Positions 1-7,674 of a stretch of DNA of 19,775 bases are shown here, in pieces. Below the pieces are notes generated by a model. It searched no databases. It worked only from the letters and a program-made list of their open reading frames with translations, and was not told where the DNA came from. The first letter of the stretch is position 1; every line of letters begins with the position of its first letter. The translations under genes were made by a program, and so were the position numbers. The DNA is from Collinsella sp. (GTDB lineage Bacteria; Actinomycetota; Coriobacteriia; Coriobacteriales; Coriobacteriaceae): positions 1 through 19,775 of the forward strand of contig JAIHVJ010000009.1 of NCBI GenBank assembly GCA_022720335.1, written 5' to 3'.

Positions 1-1932
1 GCATGCGTCGATGGCAACTGGCAGACGTGTACCGTCACGCTCGACCAGATAGCGTACCTGCCGACGACGCAAGCAGTCGCGGCAACGGACCTGTCCCGTC
101 GCATCGGTGGCGCAGACGCCCTCGGCGGTCAGCAGGCAGTGCTCGCACACCATAAGCTCGGGACGGTCGGCGTCGACCGGACCCAAGACGCCGGGTTCAG
201 CAGCCAGTTCGGCAATACGCTCCGCATCATTGCCGAGCAACTCGGCCGGCAAGTACACCCGCCCCGCACCGAGTCCGCGCAGCCAGGTAAGCGTGGCCCG
301 ATTCGCGCAGAACACCGGCGCCGCCACGTCAAACGTCACGCCCAGCTCGCGAGCGATCACCACCTGTCCCAGGTTGCGGCAGACGACGCGCCCGGCACGC
401 TGCATCAGTGAGCGGGTCCAGTCAGCGTCACTCGCGCGGCACACCTCGTCAAGCACCACAACAGCGTCGGACAAATCGAGTTCTCCGCGCGGGTCGGCAT
501 CCATCAGCTGCCAAGCAAAAACCATGCGAGCGGGAACCGCGCACTCCACCAACTCCGTCGACGCACCGCCATCCACCGCAACGTCCTCAAAGGGCAGCAC
601 CTCAACGGCACGCGCAACGGGCGCAATCGCATCCGCCTCGGCCCGCATGCGCTCCAACACCGCCGCCGTCTGATCCAACACGCCGGCGCTGCGAATCAGG
701 TATACCTCGCAGCCCGCGTCCACCTTACGCTTGCAATGCACGACGGCGCGCTTCCCCGCTGCGGCATCCACCGGGCAGGGCACCTGCGGCCAGCGCTTGG
801 GCACATCGGGACGCGCGTCGACACCCGGATAGAACCGAATCTCGAGCGCGTCACCCGCCGCCACGGCGGCGTCGAGCTCAACGGTCACCTCTTCGTGGCC
901 CACAGCGACCAAGCGCCCCACGCGCACGCCCTGGTTAATTGCGCGCTCAAAGCTCATCAGCTCGGCACCCGAACGCCCTCGCAGGTACGCATCGGTAAAC
1001 CCACGGTTAAACGACCTTCCCAGCTCGCGCTCAAGCTCTTCCACGGCACCGGGGTCCCACGCGCCGTCGCACAGCATATCGAGTGCCCGGCGCCACACCC
1101 GCACCACGTTGAATACGTAATCGGGGTTCTTCATGCGCCCCTCGATCTTGAGCGACGCCACGCCGGCATCTACAAGCTCGGGCAGATGCGCAATACCCAG
1201 ATAGTCGCGCGGGCACAGCAGGCGATCTCCCTCGACGGCGACAACGCTCTGCCCCGCCTCGTCCACCAGGTCGTACGCCAGACGGCACGGCTGCGTGCAG
1301 TCGCCGCGCATCGCCGAGCGCCCACGCCGCAGGGCCGAGAACTCGCACGCCCCCGAATAGCCGATGCAAATCGCACCGTGGCAGAATACCTCGATGGGCA
1401 CGCCCGTGGCACATAGTGCCGCAATCTCGTCGACCGTCAGCTCGCGCGCCGTCGTCACGCGCTCGACCCCCAGCTCATCGGCGGCAAGCCGCACGGCACC
1501 CTCGCTATGAACGCCCGCCTGCGTGGACAGGTGAATCTCGACCCCGGGAATCGCCGTGCGCAGCGCGCAGGCCAGCCCGGCATCGGCGACAATCAGAGCA
1601 TCGGCGCCCAGCTCCAGTGCATGAGCTCCCAACGCCACCGCGTCGGACAGCTCATCGTCAAACACGAACACGTTGAGCGTCACGTACACGCGCACGCCAT
1701 GGGCATGCGCCACGGCGCAACCGCGCGCAAACTCGTCATCCGTAAAGCCATGAGCGCTCACACGGGCGTTAAAGCCGCCCAACCCCGCATAGATGGCATC
1801 GGCGCCCGCGGCGATGGCCGCAAGCATCTGGTCGAGCCCGCCCGCCGGCGCCAGCAGCTCGGGCAGCGCCGCACCGGCAGCATCCAATCCAGTCTTGTGT
1901 TGTCCGCTCGGCCCCATCGTCCGAATCGCCAT
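1..1932 (-). CDS. U32-family peptidase-like protein (YhbU/RlhA type), C-terminus cut by window edge
   Basis: The reading frame is open from ATG at 1932 to the left edge, giving 644 residues and no stop, so the gene is partial at its 3' end. An AAGGAG ribosome binding site lies 7 bases before the ATG. The N-terminus has the U32 opening PELLAPAGG (about residues 24-32). Residues 181-199 read EVFCHGAICIGYSGACEFS, an exact fit to the U32 signature E-x-F-x2-G-x-x-C-x4-G-x-C-x-x-S. The downstream EGRMKNPDYV stretch is also typical. The middle part should be the collagenase-like DUF3656 region found in long members. Near the visible end is a cysteine cluster: C596, C599, C607, C617 and C620. Known relatives in E. 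coli (RlhA, TrhP) hydroxylate rRNA or tRNA bases, and others are called collagenases. I cannot choose between a protease role and an RNA-modification role, but RNA modification is the better-supported precedent. Confidence 0.93.
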   Translation of the reverse strand, partial: MAIRTMGPSGQHKTGLDAAGAALPELLAPAGGLDQMLAAIAAGADAIYAGLGGFNARVSAHGFTDDEFARGCAVAHAHGVRVYVTLNVFVFDDELSDAVALGAHALELGADALIVADAGLACALRTAIPGVEIHLSTQAGVHSEGAVRLAADELGVERVTTARELTVDEIAALCATGVPIEVFCHGAICIGYSGACEFSALRRGRSAMRGDCTQPCRLAYDLVDEAGQSVVAVEGDRLLCPRDYLGIAHLPELVDAGVASLKIEGRMKNPDYVFNVVRVWRRALDMLCDGAWDPGAVEELERELGRSFNRGFTDAYLRGRSGAELMSFERAINQGVRVGRLVAVGHEEVTVELDAAVAAGDALEIRFYPGVDARPDVPKRWPQVPCPVDAAAGKRAVVHCKRKVDAGCEVYLIRSAGVLDQTAAVLERMRAEADAIAPVARAVEVLPFEDVAVDGGASTELVECAVPARMVFAWQLMDADPRGELDLSDAVVVLDEVCRASDADWTRSLMQRAGRVVCRNLGQVVIARELGVTFDVAAPVFCANRATLTWLRGLGAGRVYLPAELLGNDAERIAELAAEPGVLGPVDADRPELMVCEHCLLTAEGVCATDATGQVRCRDCLRRRQVRYLVERDGTRLPVAIDAC

Positions 1933-2094
1933 CGGCAAACTCCTTACCAAGGTATGCATTCACTCTGAAAAATGCCGTCTTCCAGCATACACGAGGCCTC
2001 GCGCGCCCCGTTTGGTTTATCGTGTAATAACTTATGTCCATCCTGCCCCGACGGCACATCCGCCGTCCGGCACGACATACCTGGAGGTCAATAT
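1933..2094. promoter_or_regulatory. Divergent intergenic region between the U32 gene and the class A PBP gene
   Basis: This 162-base gap must hold the promoters of both flanking genes. AT-rich sequence around 2011-2037 (TTTATCGTGTAATAACTTATG) is the likeliest core, but I could not place a convincing -35/-10 pair on either strand. It contains a 10-base palindrome CGAGGCCTCG (1992-2001) and a short hairpin GACGGC/GCCGTC (2050-2067, loop of six). That hairpin sits 15 bases upstream of the PBP ribosome binding site. Confidence 0.4.
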
Positions 2095-4293
2095 ATGGGT
2101 CCTCGCCAACGACAGGGACGCAGCCGTTCAAAGACGCATGCCCTGCCCATAATCCTGCTCTCGTTTTTGGGCTTTTTGCTGATTGCGGGCGTGGCGTTTG
2201 GCATCGGCATGGTCGGCAACGTCAACCGCTGGCTGTCCGATCTGCCCGACTACACCGACGCCAACGCGTATCTGGTGAGCGAGCCCACCGAGATCGTCGA
2301 CTGCAACGGCAACAAGATCGCGAGCTTCTACACGCAAAACCGCAAGTCCATCACCAAGGACGAGGTCTCCCCCTACGTGCTGCAGGGCACCGTTGACGTC
2401 GAGGACGAGCGCTTCTACGAGCACGGCGGTATCGACCTGTGGGGTATCGCGCGTGCTGCGGTGGCAACCCTCGGCGGCGGGCACGAAGGCGCCTCGACTA
2501 TCACCCAGCAGCTGGTGCGCAACACCATCCTGCAGGAGGAGCAGTTCGACTCGACCATCGAGCGTAAGGTGCGCGAGGCCTACATCGCCGTAAAGATGGA
2601 GGACATGTACTCCAAAGACGAGATCCTCATGATGTACCTCAACACCATCTATTACGGTCACGGCGCCTACGGCATCGAGGCCGCAGCCGAGACCTATCTG
2701 TCCAAGAGCGCCGCCGACCTCACCCTGAGCGAGGCCGCGCTGCTCATCGGCCTTCCCAACTCGCCTTCGCAGTACGACCCCACGGTCAACCCCGACCTGG
2801 CGCTGTCCCGTCGCAACAAGGTCCTTGACAACATGTTGCGCCTGGGCCACATCACGCAGGAGGAGCACGATGCCGCACAGGCCGAGCCCATCACCCTCAA
2901 CGTGACCGAGATTTCGGGCAGCGGCGTCGACGTATACTCGCAGCCCTACTTTGTCGCCTATGTTAAGCAGCTGCTGGAGCAGGAGTTCTCGACCGACGTG
3001 CTCTTTAAGGGCGGCCTGACCGTCAAGACCACCATCGACCCCACGATGCAGCAGGTGGCAGAGAATGCCGTCCGCGAGCAGCTCGACACGCTCTCACTCG
3101 ACGGCCTGGACATGGGCATGGTCGTCGTCGACCCCAAGACCGGCTACATCAAGTGCATGGTGGGCGGCTACGACTACAACGCCGACGAGAACCACGTAAA
3201 CCATGCCACGGCCAAGCGTCCCGTCGGCTCCACCTTCAAGGCCTTTACACTGGCAACTGCCATCCAAAACGGCATGAACCCCAACGTCACCCTCAACTGC
3301 AACTCGCCGCTCAAGGCCAAGGGCACCACGACCGAGGTCCAAAACTACGCCAACCATAGCTATGGCAACATCACGCTTAAGCAGGCGACGGCATACTCCT
3401 CCAACACCGGCTACATCCAGGTGGCGGAAGCCGTCGGCAACAGCAAGATCATCTCGCTCGTCAAAAAGCTCGGCATCGATCCCGCCAAGGACAACATCGA
3501 GGACGTTCCCGTCATGACGCTCGGCACCGGCTCGATCTCGCCGCTCGAGATGGCCGCCGCCTACGCGACGTTTGCCAACGGCGGCTACTATCGCCAGCCG
3601 ATCGCCATCACCGAAATTGACTCTCGTACCGGTTCGGTGCTGTACCAGCACACCGACAATCCCTCACAGGTGCTTACCGAGGGCGAGGCCGCCGCGGTCA
3701 CCGATGTTCTGTCCGGCGTCATGCAGGGCGGCGGTACGGGTGCTGCCGGTGCCCTGAGCGTCAACCAGCCCTATGCCGGCAAGACGGGCACCACCGACAA
3801 CACCACTAACCTGTGGTTCTGCGGCTATACCCCGCAGCTGGCGTGCGCCCTGTGGACCGGCTATTCCGCGGGCGAGATCCCCATCCAAAAATACGGCACG
3901 GACCTGCTGGGCGACAGCACCAACCTGCCTGTCTTTAAGCGGTTTATGAACACCGTTCTGACCGGTACCGAGCGCGAGGAGTTTGCGACCGGAACGGCGC
4001 CCACCTACAAGAACAACAGCGTCTGGAAGTTCTACGGCACCAACAACACCAAGAAGACGGAGAACGACGACAAGGACGAGAACGAAGACGAAGAGGAAAC
4101 CACCACGACGACTACCACGACGACCACGACCACCGAGACCACGGGTGGCGACACCACCGGCGGCACCGGTACGACCGGTGGCTCGACGGGCGGCTCCACT
4201 GGTGGTTCGACCGGCGGCGATGGCGGCACGCCTACGCCTACGCCTACGCCCACTCCCGACCCCTCGCCCACGCCTGACGATACGGTCGGCTAG
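2095..4293 (+). CDS. Class A penicillin-binding protein (PBP1A-like peptidoglycan glycosyltransferase/transpeptidase)
   Basis: This bifunctional cell-wall enzyme polymerises lipid II and cross-links the stem peptides outside the membrane. I chose ATG 2095 (732 aa) because GGAGG lies 7 bases upstream and the next residues begin a short basic cytoplasmic tail; the frame is open further upstream without a ribosome binding site. A membrane anchor spans about residues 17-40. The GT51 domain follows: EDERFYEH with catalytic E103, then GASTITQQLVRN. The transpeptidase domain carries all three penicillin-binding motifs: S379-TFK, S435-S-N437 and K563-TGT. The last 80 or so residues (from about 650) are low complexity: an acidic stretch, a 12-threonine run, GGS-type repeats and PTPTPTPTP. 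The gene stands alone on the plus strand and ends in a strong terminator. Confidence 0.97.
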   Translation: MGPRQRQGRSRSKTHALPIILLSFLGFLLIAGVAFGIGMVGNVNRWLSDLPDYTDANAYLVSEPTEIVDCNGNKIASFYTQNRKSITKDEVSPYVLQGTVDVEDERFYEHGGIDLWGIARAAVATLGGGHEGASTITQQLVRNTILQEEQFDSTIERKVREAYIAVKMEDMYSKDEILMMYLNTIYYGHGAYGIEAAAETYLSKSAADLTLSEAALLIGLPNSPSQYDPTVNPDLALSRRNKVLDNMLRLGHITQEEHDAAQAEPITLNVTEISGSGVDVYSQPYFVAYVKQLLEQEFSTDVLFKGGLTVKTTIDPTMQQVAENAVREQLDTLSLDGLDMGMVVVDPKTGYIKCMVGGYDYNADENHVNHATAKRPVGSTFKAFTLATAIQNGMNPNVTLNCNSPLKAKGTTTEVQNYANHSYGNITLKQATAYSSNTGYIQVAEAVGNSKIISLVKKLGIDPAKDNIEDVPVMTLGTGSISPLEMAAAYATFANGGYYRQPIAITEIDSRTGSVLYQHTDNPSQVLTEGEAAAVTDVLSGVMQGGGTGAAGALSVNQPYAGKTGTTDNTTNLWFCGYTPQLACALWTGYSAGEIPIQKYGTDLLGDSTNLPVFKRFMNTVLTGTEREEFATGTAPTYKNNSVWKFYGTNNTKKTENDDKDENEDEEETTTTTTTTTTTTETTGGDTTGGTGTTGGSTGGSTGGSTGGDGGTPTPTPTPTPDPSPTPDDTVG

Positions 4294-4316
4294 AAATTCA
4301 TCCGGCCATAAGCAAC

Positions 4317-4358
4317 AAGGCCCCCGAGCAGCTTATTTGAACTGCTCGGGGGCCTTTT
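4317..4358 (+). terminator. Rho-independent terminator of the PBP gene
   Basis: A perfect 15-base inverted repeat, AAGGCCCCCGAGCAG (4317-4331) and CTGCTCGGGGGCCTT (4342-4356), has a 10-base loop and runs into TT. It begins 23 bases after the PBP stop. The U-tract is short, but the stem is very stable. Confidence 0.93.
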
Positions 4359-4399
4359 AGTTTGAAGCGGCCTGGTGGGCGGTCTTTATACCGGCAAAC

Positions 4400-4436
4400 A
4401 AAAAAAGGGGGGGGTACCAACCAACGTCGATACCCC
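4400..4436 (-). terminator. Rho-independent terminator of argR
   Basis: Read on the minus strand, GGGGTATCGAC (4436-4426), loop GTTG, and GTTGGTACCCC (4421-4411) form an 11-bp stem with two G-U wobbles that exist only in minus-strand RNA. Four more C residues and then seven T residues (4406-4400) follow. The wobble pattern fixes its orientation toward argR. It lies convergent to the PBP terminator, so the two transcription units are insulated from each other. Confidence 0.85.
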
Positions 4437-4487
4437 TTACAAGCCACGATGTCAGCGCACACAGTGCAGAGCGCACGACCCGCACGC

Positions 4488-4925
4488 CTACTTGCGAGAA
4501 TTGCTCAGCTTATTGATCAGCGCCTCAAGACGCTCGCCGTCCTCGGCCGTCTGGGCAATAACCAAAATCGTATCGTTGCCGGCAAGCGAGCCAAGCACAT
4601 CGGGCAACTCTGCCGCATCAACGGCGGCGGCGATGCCGGAAGCCGTGCCAGGCTGAGCCTTGATCATAACCAGATTATCGGTACGCAAAACGCCCGTTAC
4701 GAGCTCGGAAACCATACGCTGCAGGTGCAGGTCCTCTGCCAGAACATAGATACCCTCGGGGAGCTTACGCAGCCCCATATCGGCAATATCGCGAGAGACA
4801 GTCGCCTGCGTGCAATCAAAGCCCATAGCACGGAGCTCATCGACCAGCACGCGCTGCGTACGGACGTCCTTATTGCGCACAATATCTCTAATGGCATCCT
4901 GGCGCCCATTGCGTTTTTTAGCCAT
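4488..4925 (-). CDS. argR: Arginine repressor ArgR
   Basis: This is the arginine-responsive transcription factor controlling arginine synthesis and catabolism genes. It normally works as a hexamer bound to ARG-box operators. I chose ATG 4925 (145 aa) because GGAGAGAGGG lies just upstream and family members start this way; an in-frame ATG at 4958 would add 11 unlikely residues. The winged helix-turn-helix occupies about residues 5-70, with a recognition helix TQATVSRDIADMGL at 39-52. The C-terminal oligomerisation and arginine-binding domain has GTASGIAAAVDAAE (93-106) and LGSLAGNDTILVI (111-123). In most homologs that last motif is GDDT, so N117 replaces an aspartate that contacts arginine. 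No arginine biosynthesis gene is adjacent. Palindromes between 4959 and 5051 are candidate operators, including for self-regulation. Confidence 0.95.
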   Translation of the reverse strand: MAKKRNGRQDAIRDIVRNKDVRTQRVLVDELRAMGFDCTQATVSRDIADMGLRKLPEGIYVLAEDLHLQRMVSELVTGVLRTDNLVMIKAQPGTASGIAAAVDAAELPDVLGSLAGNDTILVIAQTAEDGERLEALINKLSNSRK

Positions 4926-4958
4926 ACAAACCCTCTCTCCAAAAGATGGCGGAGACAA

Positions 4959-4989
4959 TCAATCAGTGATTGAATAGTTTAACGCTATT
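4959..4989. promoter_or_regulatory. Candidate argR operator region with short palindromes
   Basis: TCAATCA-G-TGATTGA (4959-4973) is a perfect 7-bp palindrome, followed by AATAG (4973-4977) and its complement CTATT (4985-4989). The stretch TTGAATAG...CTATTTGAA resembles the AT-rich TGAAT half sites of ARG boxes. It lies 34-64 bases before the argR ATG, where an autoregulatory operator would sit. The match to an ARG box is loose and the assignment is inference. Confidence 0.4.
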
Positions 4990-5013
4990 TGAAGGCTTTT
5001 GTGTATAAGAACG

Positions 5014-5051
5014 CATTTCGAAACAATTCTATGCAAATTTGTTTCGAAATG
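5014..5051. repeat. Perfect 13-bp inverted repeat carrying two TTTCGAAA palindromes
   Basis: CATTTCGAAACAA (5014-5026) and TTGTTTCGAAATG (5039-5051) are perfect inverse complements around a 12-base AT-rich spacer. Each arm itself contains the palindrome TTTCGAAA, with centres 26 bases apart. It starts 7 bases beyond the stop of the glycosyltransferase gene and lies about 90 bases upstream of argR. It could be an operator for a dimeric regulator bound at two sites, or a hairpin at the end of the glycosyltransferase message. No run of T follows it on the minus strand, which weakens the terminator reading. Confidence 0.65.
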
Positions 5052-5057
5052 AGCCGT

Positions 5058-6098
5058 TTAGGCGGTTTTTGCACCCGTCCGGTTAAGAAAAGCTGCCAGA
5101 TGCGTACACATCACGCAGCGCGTGGGCTTGGCGCTGGCGATCGGCCCAAACAACAGACCGAGTCCCCGATGGTTGTCCTTGAGCGCGGCGACCATCTGAC
5201 GGGTTCGAGGCGCCTCGAGCATATCACGCATGCGGGCGGAACGCTCAATTGACGACACCCCATGCGGGCTCAGACACAAATTCTCGATGCAGGCGACCAG
5301 TCCGGCAAAGTAGAACTTTTGGCTTGCCAGCTTGAGCCGACCACCGCTATCTGCTTCCGAGAGTGAGTCCGCAAGCTCGTCGAGCGCTCGAGTGTCATCG
5401 GATATCCTGGCATACATGGTGGGATCAAAGGCATCTGTAAGCTTAGGTGCCACCGCGTGGAAACAAGCGTCGCCGCAGCCGGACACGAATCGTGCCTGCG
5501 AGAGCGCATAAGCCATAAACTCAACCGTACGGTACGCCTTGCCGCGCGACAGGCATGCCTCAAACAGCGAGCGGCTGTACATCACACCAGAGGTCTGAGC
5601 GACTAGGCCGCCTAAAATCAACTGAGGCAGCCCGGCCACCATCGAAGATTTGCCATCAATGGAAATATGAGTAGCATCCAAGACGCGCGAATGGCGCTCT
5701 CGATGTGCATCATAGCGGTCGAGCGACACCGTGGGGAACACCATGTCTGCCGCTGTATCGCACGCGATATCGACCATCTTGGAAAGGGACTGCGGAGCAA
5801 GCCACTCATCGGCGTTCATAGCGATGATTTGAGAGCCACGCGATGCAGCAAAACCGGCACGAAGACAAGCACCGCGCTTCGCGTCCTCGACGTCAATCAA
5901 ATCAATATGGATGTCCCTGTCGGCAGCAACTTGAAGCGAATGGCGCACACCGGGCGCAGCATCGCGGCAGACAACGACAATCTGCAAATCGTAGAGGTCT
6001 TGGTTCTGGATACTCTCGAGCGCACGCATCGCATAGCTGGGCGAACCTTCTACCACAAGGATCACCGAAAGTCGCGGATGCGAGCCACGTCGAACCAA
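5058..6098 (-). CDS. Family 2-like glycosyltransferase (GT-A fold)
   Basis: The 346-residue protein opens with LSVILVVEGSPSYAMRALESIQNQ, the usual first strand and helix of GT2 nucleotide-sugar-binding domains. The region around residues 92-98 (IAMNADE) occupies the place of the DxD metal-binding motif, but the first aspartate is asparagine (N95-A96-D97). I see no transmembrane segments, so it is likely cytosolic or peripheral. The start is TTG 6098: an in-frame TGA lies just upstream, AGGA is 8 bases before the TTG, and the first internal ATG (residue 24) would remove the first beta strand. The sugar donor and acceptor cannot be read from sequence. Cell-wall polymer, capsule or glycolipid synthesis is usual for the family. 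The gene may follow truA in one transcript, separated by 161 bases. Confidence 0.8.
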   Translation of the reverse strand: MVRRGSHPRLSVILVVEGSPSYAMRALESIQNQDLYDLQIVVVCRDAAPGVRHSLQVAADRDIHIDLIDVEDAKRGACLRAGFAASRGSQIIAMNADEWLAPQSLSKMVDIACDTAADMVFPTVSLDRYDAHRERHSRVLDATHISIDGKSSMVAGLPQLILGGLVAQTSGVMYSRSLFEACLSRGKAYRTVEFMAYALSQARFVSGCGDACFHAVAPKLTDAFDPTMYARISDDTRALDELADSLSEADSGGRLKLASQKFYFAGLVACIENLCLSPHGVSSIERSARMRDMLEAPRTRQMVAALKDNHRGLGLLFGPIASAKPTRCVMCTHLAAFLNRTGAKTA

Positions 6099-6259
6099 GT
6101 TATCCGTCCTCTCGACAGCAATGAATCAAATCGTGGTTCATGGTACACCCCGGCAATAAAAGCAATGAGACACCGGTTGTATTGCACGCCAAGAACAGAT
6201 GTTGCACACGCGCAGCCCACAGATGACAGGCGTCGACGCACGACGCGTCGAGCCCTCCC

Positions 6260-7084
6260 CTAGTCGAGCACGACAAGCTCGGCGGGATCGTAATCCACGC
6301 CCATAAACGTAAGGCCGCAGGCAGGAGCCGTGGGGCCCGCAGCGGTACGGTCGCAAGCGTCGATGACCTCGCACATCCACTCGGGTTCGCGGCGATGCAT
6401 GCCAATCTCGACAAGCGTGCCCACGATCGTGCGGACCATCGAATGCAAAAATGCGTTGCCCTCAATGGTAAACGTCAGGATATCCTCGCCAAAGGCCACC
6501 TCATGGCCAAACTCGGCCCGCATCACGCAGCGGTGCGTAGGCTTGCCCACGGCAGAGGCGACCTTGCAAAAGCTTTTAAAGTCCTGTTCGCCCAGCAGCG
6601 CGGGGCAGGCAGCAGACATAGCCTCAACATCCAAGGGATAGCGATGCCACCACACGGCACCGCGGGACAGCACGGGGCGCGCATCTCGATCGGCAATACG
6701 GTACGTATACGTACGGGAACGCGCGTCAAAACGTGCAGAAAAGCCTTTACGGGCCCTGTAGACCTCGTTTATGGCGATATCTTTGGGCAGCAGGGCATCC
6801 ATGGCCCTCAGCCACCTACGGCGCGTACACGCGAGCTCAGCGTCCGTTACGGGCACACTAATGTACTGCGCCACCGCATGCACGCCGGCATCGGTGCGCC
6901 CTGCGCACGTCAGGTCGATCGGACGGCGCAGGAGCGTCTCGATAGCGCGGCGCAGCTCGCCCGCAACCGTCGTCTGGCCAGGCTGCTCGGCAAAGCCGCT
7001 ATAGGACGAGCCATCGTAGGCCACGCGGAAAACGAGCGTGGCGTCGAGCTCGGGAATCGAATTGAAATCAGACGGCGCGGTCAT
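6260..7084 (-). CDS. truA: tRNA pseudouridine(38-40) synthase TruA
   Basis: TruA converts uridines 38, 39 and 40 of the tRNA anticodon arm to pseudouridine. The catalytic motif CAGRTDAGVHA is at residues 60-70, with D65 the nucleophile. Conserved blocks FSARFDARSRTYTYRI, DFKSFCK and FLHSMVRTIVGTLVEIG follow in the family order. The usual length is about 245-275; this start gives 274 aa. ATG 7084 is chosen because GGGAG lies a few bases upstream; an in-frame TTG at 7099 would add five residues. The gene follows rplQ, a common neighbour, but a strong terminator lies in between. The ECF transporter genes that often sit between rplQ and truA in Gram-positives are absent. Confidence 0.97.
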   Translation of the reverse strand: MTAPSDFNSIPELDATLVFRVAYDGSSYSGFAEQPGQTTVAGELRRAIETLLRRPIDLTCAGRTDAGVHAVAQYISVPVTDAELACTRRRWLRAMDALLPKDIAINEVYRARKGFSARFDARSRTYTYRIADRDARPVLSRGAVWWHRYPLDVEAMSAACPALLGEQDFKSFCKVASAVGKPTHRCVMRAEFGHEVAFGEDILTFTIEGNAFLHSMVRTIVGTLVEIGMHRREPEWMCEVIDACDRTAAGPTAPACGLTFMGVDYDPAELVVLD

Positions 7085-7119
7085 GGGCGCTCCCAACAAA
7101 CAGGCAATGGCATTTCGAC

Positions 7120-7150
7120 AAAAAAAGAGGGGTACGCGAACGTACCCCTC
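7120..7150 (-). terminator. Rho-independent terminator at the end of the ribosomal protein block
   Basis: On the minus strand, GAGGGGTACG (7150-7141), loop TTCG, and CGTACCCCTC (7136-7127) form a perfect 10-bp stem followed by seven T residues (7126-7120). It lies 26 bases after the rplQ stop and 36 bases before the truA start. Confidence 0.96.
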
Positions 7151-7176
7151 GAATATAGCCTATGCAGACGGATTGT

Positions 7177-7644
7177 CTACTCAGCGGTCTCCTCAGCAGG
7201 AGCCTCCTCGGCAGCCTCGACCTTCTTGGGAGCAGCGGCCTTCTTGGGGGCCGGAGCAGCCTTCTTGGCCTTAGGCGTGCAAGGCTCGGTGACGAGCTCC
7301 ATGATAACGATGGGAGCATTGTCGCCCTTACGGTTACCGAGCTTCATGATGCGGGTGTAACCGCCGTTGCGATCCTGCCACATGCCCTGGGCAGCCTTGT
7401 CGAAGATCTCGGCAACGAGCTGCTTATCGCCGAGCTTGGCGATAGCCAGACGACGAGAGTGCAGGTCGCCCTTCTTGGCCCAAGTGATGATCGGGTCGAC
7501 GACCGAACGCAGCGCCTTAGCGCGGGTCTCGGTGGTCTTGATGCGGTCGTTCTCGAAGAGGGCCTTAGCAAGGCTCTTCTTCATGGCCTTGGTGTGGCTC
7601 GCATCGGTGCCGAGCTTCAGGCCCTTCTTAACGTTGTGACGCAT
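7177..7644 (-). CDS. rplQ: 50S ribosomal protein L17
   Basis: L17 is a large-subunit protein located near the exit tunnel. The protein begins MRHNVKKGLKLGTDASH and contains the family core through ELVTEPC (about residue 122). From about 123 to 155 there is a tail rich in Ala, Lys, Pro and Glu (AKKAAPAPKKAAAPKK, then an acidic end), which is absent from the shorter 117-127 aa versions; such tails are frequent in actinobacterial L17. AGGAG lies 9 bases before the ATG. It is the last gene of the block and follows rpoA by 30 bases, the conserved alpha-operon arrangement. Confidence 0.98.
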   Translation of the reverse strand: MRHNVKKGLKLGTDASHTKAMKKSLAKALFENDRIKTTETRAKALRSVVDPIITWAKKGDLHSRRLAIAKLGDKQLVAEIFDKAAQGMWQDRNGGYTRIMKLGNRKGDNAPIVIMELVTEPCTPKAKKAAPAPKKAAAPKKVEAAEEAPAEETAE

Positions 7645-7674
7645 GGTCTAGTTTCTCCTCAAATATGCGAAGCA

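Noticed and set aside
4100..4290. Tandem repeats that might suggest a CRISPR or mobile repeat
   Set aside because: The repeats are in frame and encode Thr, Gly-Gly-Ser and Pro-Thr runs of the PBP tail; there are no spacers of unique sequence.
6233..6251. Inverted repeat TCGACGC/GCGTCGA between truA and the glycosyltransferase as a terminator
   Set aside because: The stem is only 7 bp and no T run follows on the minus strand, so termination is not supported.
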